Below, piece by piece: positions 6,216 through 7,566 of a stretch of DNA of 7,566 bases (the first letter of the stretch is position 1; every line of letters begins with the position of its first letter). The DNA comes from Actinomycetota bacterium (GTDB lineage: Bacteria; Actinomycetota; Thermoleophilia; Gaiellales; Gaiellaceae). A program made the translations under genes and the position numbers. The notes below the pieces were generated by a model. The model was not told the DNA's origin and made no database searches. It saw only the letters and a program-made list of their open reading frames with translations. Where the stretch lies: positions 1-7,566 of the forward strand of contig JACDBY010000455.1 of NCBI GenBank assembly GCA_013694685.1, given 5' to 3'.

Positions 6216-6233
6216 ATCAACACAAGCGTTGTC
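6199..6233. terminator. Probable bidirectional terminator: perfect 17-bp inverted repeat spanning both convergent stops
   Basis: GACAACGCTTGTGTTGA (6199-6215) and its exact reverse complement (6217-6233) are separated by a single A at 6216. As RNA this gives a stem of up to 16 bp with a three-base loop on either strand. It contains the TGA of the plus gene (6213-6215) and two bases of the TGA of the minus gene (6232-6234). No T-run follows on either side, so it is not a textbook intrinsic terminator; U-tract-free hairpins have been proposed as terminators in actinobacteria. It is AT-richer than its surroundings. Confidence 0.82.
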
Positions 6234-7407
6234 AGCGACCGGCGTCCGCGTCTCCGGTGACCATCCTGCGACCGGCGACGCGACGCACGACCACGACGAG
6301 GTTCTCGATACTCGGCTCGTAACCGAAGCCCGCCATCAGCTCGCGCGAGGCGGTGCCGGCCGCGCGACGGAGCTCGGGGTCGGCCGCGAGAGCACGGATC
6401 GCAGCGCCTGCCGCGCGGTGATCCTCGGCGGGCACCCGCATCCCGTTGCGACCATGCTCGAGGAGGTCGTACGCGGCCCCGACCCGGTCGGAGAGAACGA
6501 GCGGCAACCCGCTTGCAGCGGCCTCGTTCACGACGACGCCCCAGGGCTCGTGCCGCGAGAGGAGCGCGAAGACGTCCGCAAGGGCGAAGCGCTCGCCGAT
6601 CCGCTCCCACGGCAGGTCGGGCAGGAGGACGAGCCGCACGCCGAGGCGTGCGGCTAGCTCGACCAGACGGGCGCGCTCGTTGCCCGAGCCGGCGAGGAGG
6701 AGGACGAGCCGCTGGTCGTCCGCCTCGGCGACCGCCTGGACGAGCGTGTCGAGGCCCTTCTCGGGCGCGAGCCGCGCGATCGAGAGCACGGCGACGTCGT
6801 CTGGGGCGACCCCCACCGCGGCACGCAACTCGTCGCGGCGCGACGCCAGCCGATCGGCCTCGACGCCGAACGCCGCCGCATCGACGGTGTCGGCGAAGAG
6901 CGAGATGCGCTCCGGCTCCACACCGCGCGCCAGCATCGCCTCCCGGGCCAGCGTCCCGACCACGAGGACCTCCTCGGCTCCGGCGACGAGGGGCGGGACG
7001 ATCGCGTTCTTGACCGCGCGCCGCCAGCCCGCCCGGGCGTCCTTCTCGTTGCTCTCGACGAGCAGCACATACGGAACGTGGCGCATGCGACACCAGACCG
7101 CGGCCGCCTGCGAGGCGAACGTGCTCCAGCCCGAGACCACGACGACGTCCGGGCGACTCCGACCGAGCGCGCCGAAGACACCGAGCGAGAGGGGATACTC
7201 GTGACGCAGGACACGGTAGGCGCCCGGGATCCGGATCCCCTCGAGGAAGACCGCCCGGTGTTTCGGCTCGATCGTCCAGGACCGCCGCTGCACGGAGCCT
7301 CCGGCGTACAGGGCGGTCAGATCGAGCTCCGGGCGCTCCGCCGCGATGCGGTCGAGCATCACGGTCCGAAACGGCGTCGGCTCGGGGATCACGAGCGTGA
7401 CGCGCAC
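6232..7407 (-). CDS. Family 4 glycosyltransferase (GT-B fold, retaining)
   Basis: This is a 391-residue GT-B enzyme when started at GTG 7405-7407. The N-terminus reads Val-Arg-Val-Thr-Leu-Val-Ile-Pro-Glu-Pro-Thr-Pro-Phe-Arg (1-14), a usual first strand and loop for GT4 enzymes. Later come Pro-Asp-Val-Val-Val-Val-Ser-Gly-Trp (86-94), Ile-Ala-Arg-Leu-Ala-Pro-Glu-Lys-Gly (210-218) with the phosphate-binding Arg212 and Lys217, and the E-x7-E motif at Glu287-Pro-Trp-Gly...Asn-Glu295. It should extend a lipid-linked glycan in the cytoplasm; donor and acceptor are unknown. No TANNNT box or Shine-Dalgarno precedes 7407, unlike the neighbouring GT4 genes, so it is probably transcribed from upstream of the window. 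The frame stays open for another 53 codons to the edge, and GTGs at 7543-7545 or 7390-7392 are alternative starts. The latter overlaps an upstream-frame TGA by GTGA but would cut the first strand. Confidence 0.92.
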   Translation of the reverse strand: MRVTLVIPEPTPFRTVMLDRIAAERPELDLTALYAGGSVQRRSWTIEPKHRAVFLEGIRIPGAYRVLRHEYPLSLGVFGALGRSRPDVVVVSGWSTFASQAAAVWCRMRHVPYVLLVESNEKDARAGWRRAVKNAIVPPLVAGAEEVLVVGTLAREAMLARGVEPERISLFADTVDAAAFGVEADRLASRRDELRAAVGVAPDDVAVLSIARLAPEKGLDTLVQAVAEADDQRLVLLLAGSGNERARLVELAARLGVRLVLLPDLPWERIGERFALADVFALLSRHEPWGVVVNEAAASGLPLVLSDRVGAAYDLLEHGRNGMRVPAEDHRAAGAAIRALAADPELRRAAGTASRELMAGFGYEPSIENLVVVVRRVAGRRMVTGDADAGR

Positions 7408-7566
7408 GGGCTCGGCGCGCCGGGCGCGCAGCCACGCGGCGGCGGCGGCTCGCTCGGAGGCGGCAGCACGCCGCCGTCCGAGGCGCTCGACACCTCGTAG
7501 GGGGAGCGCGGGATCGAGGGAGATCGCTGTTCGCGCGAGCGCCACCCGGTCAGCGCGGTCGGCGGC
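7408..7566 (-). other. Unresolved stretch at right edge, possibly the 3' end of an upstream minus-strand gene
   Basis: Two minus-strand frames are open here. One is in frame with the GT4 gene and reads an Ala/Arg/Leu-rich segment including Ala-Ile-Ser-Leu-Asp-Pro-Ala-Leu, reminiscent of a TPR helix. The other is Pro/Ser-rich and ends at TGA 7389-7391, overlapping a GTG of the GT4 gene. Third-position G+C is high in both, so composition does not decide. It could be an N-terminal extension, the tail of an overlapping gene, or non-coding; I cannot choose from this fragment. Confidence 0.3.

Noticed and set aside
6182..7435. 417-residue minus-strand open frame
   Set aside because: Same strand as the right-hand GT4 gene but another frame; Arg/Ala/Gly/Pro-rich without motifs, whereas the GT4 frame carries all catalytic signatures.
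1..7566. CRISPR array, tRNA or rRNA genes, insertion sequences
   Set aside because: I saw no regularly spaced repeats, no tRNA-like cloverleaf ends, no rRNA-like conserved blocks and no transposase motifs on either strand.

Overview
This window comes from a very GC-rich bacterial chromosome. The genes have strongly G/C-biased third codon positions, GTG or TTG start codons throughout, and several putative leaderless promoters of the TANNNT type. That combination suits Actinomycetota; a deep-branching class such as Thermoleophilia is plausible, but this is a style-based guess and no marker gene is present. Nearly every base is coding and no gene-free stretch exceeds 75 bp, apart from a possibly non-coding 159 bp at the right edge.

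The content is a surface-polysaccharide (EPS, capsule or similar glycan) assembly locus of eight genes. From left to right:
- a minus-strand operon of four tightly coupled genes (2572 down to 1, transcribed right to left): a membrane-attached GT2 glycosyltransferase, a minimal monotopic phosphoglycosyltransferase (PglC/WcaJ catalytic-domain type), a small membrane-anchored protein of unknown function, and the N-terminal part of a GT-C polytopic membrane glycosyltransferase cut by the window edge;
- a plus-strand GT4 glycosyltransferase (2613-3806);
- a minus-strand WcaI-like GT4 glycosyltransferase (3761-4981);
- a plus-strand GT4 glycosyltransferase (5055-6215);
- a minus-strand GT4 glycosyltransferase (6232-7407), whose frame stays open to the right edge.

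Inferred pathway: the monotopic phosphoglycosyltransferase would load the first sugar phosphate onto undecaprenyl phosphate at the inner face of the membrane. The GT2 and GT4 enzymes would extend the chain from nucleotide sugars. The GT-C enzyme would add a sugar on the outer face from a lipid-phosphate donor. No flippase, polymerase, chain-length regulator or sugar-nucleotide synthesis gene lies in the window, so the glycan cannot be named.

The unusual part is the arrangement. After the operon the genes alternate strand one by one. The two divergent gaps (40 and 73 bp) carry putative leaderless promoters in both directions. One convergent pair overlaps by 46 bp of coding sequence, and the other is separated by a perfect 17-bp inverted repeat that takes in or touches both stop codons.
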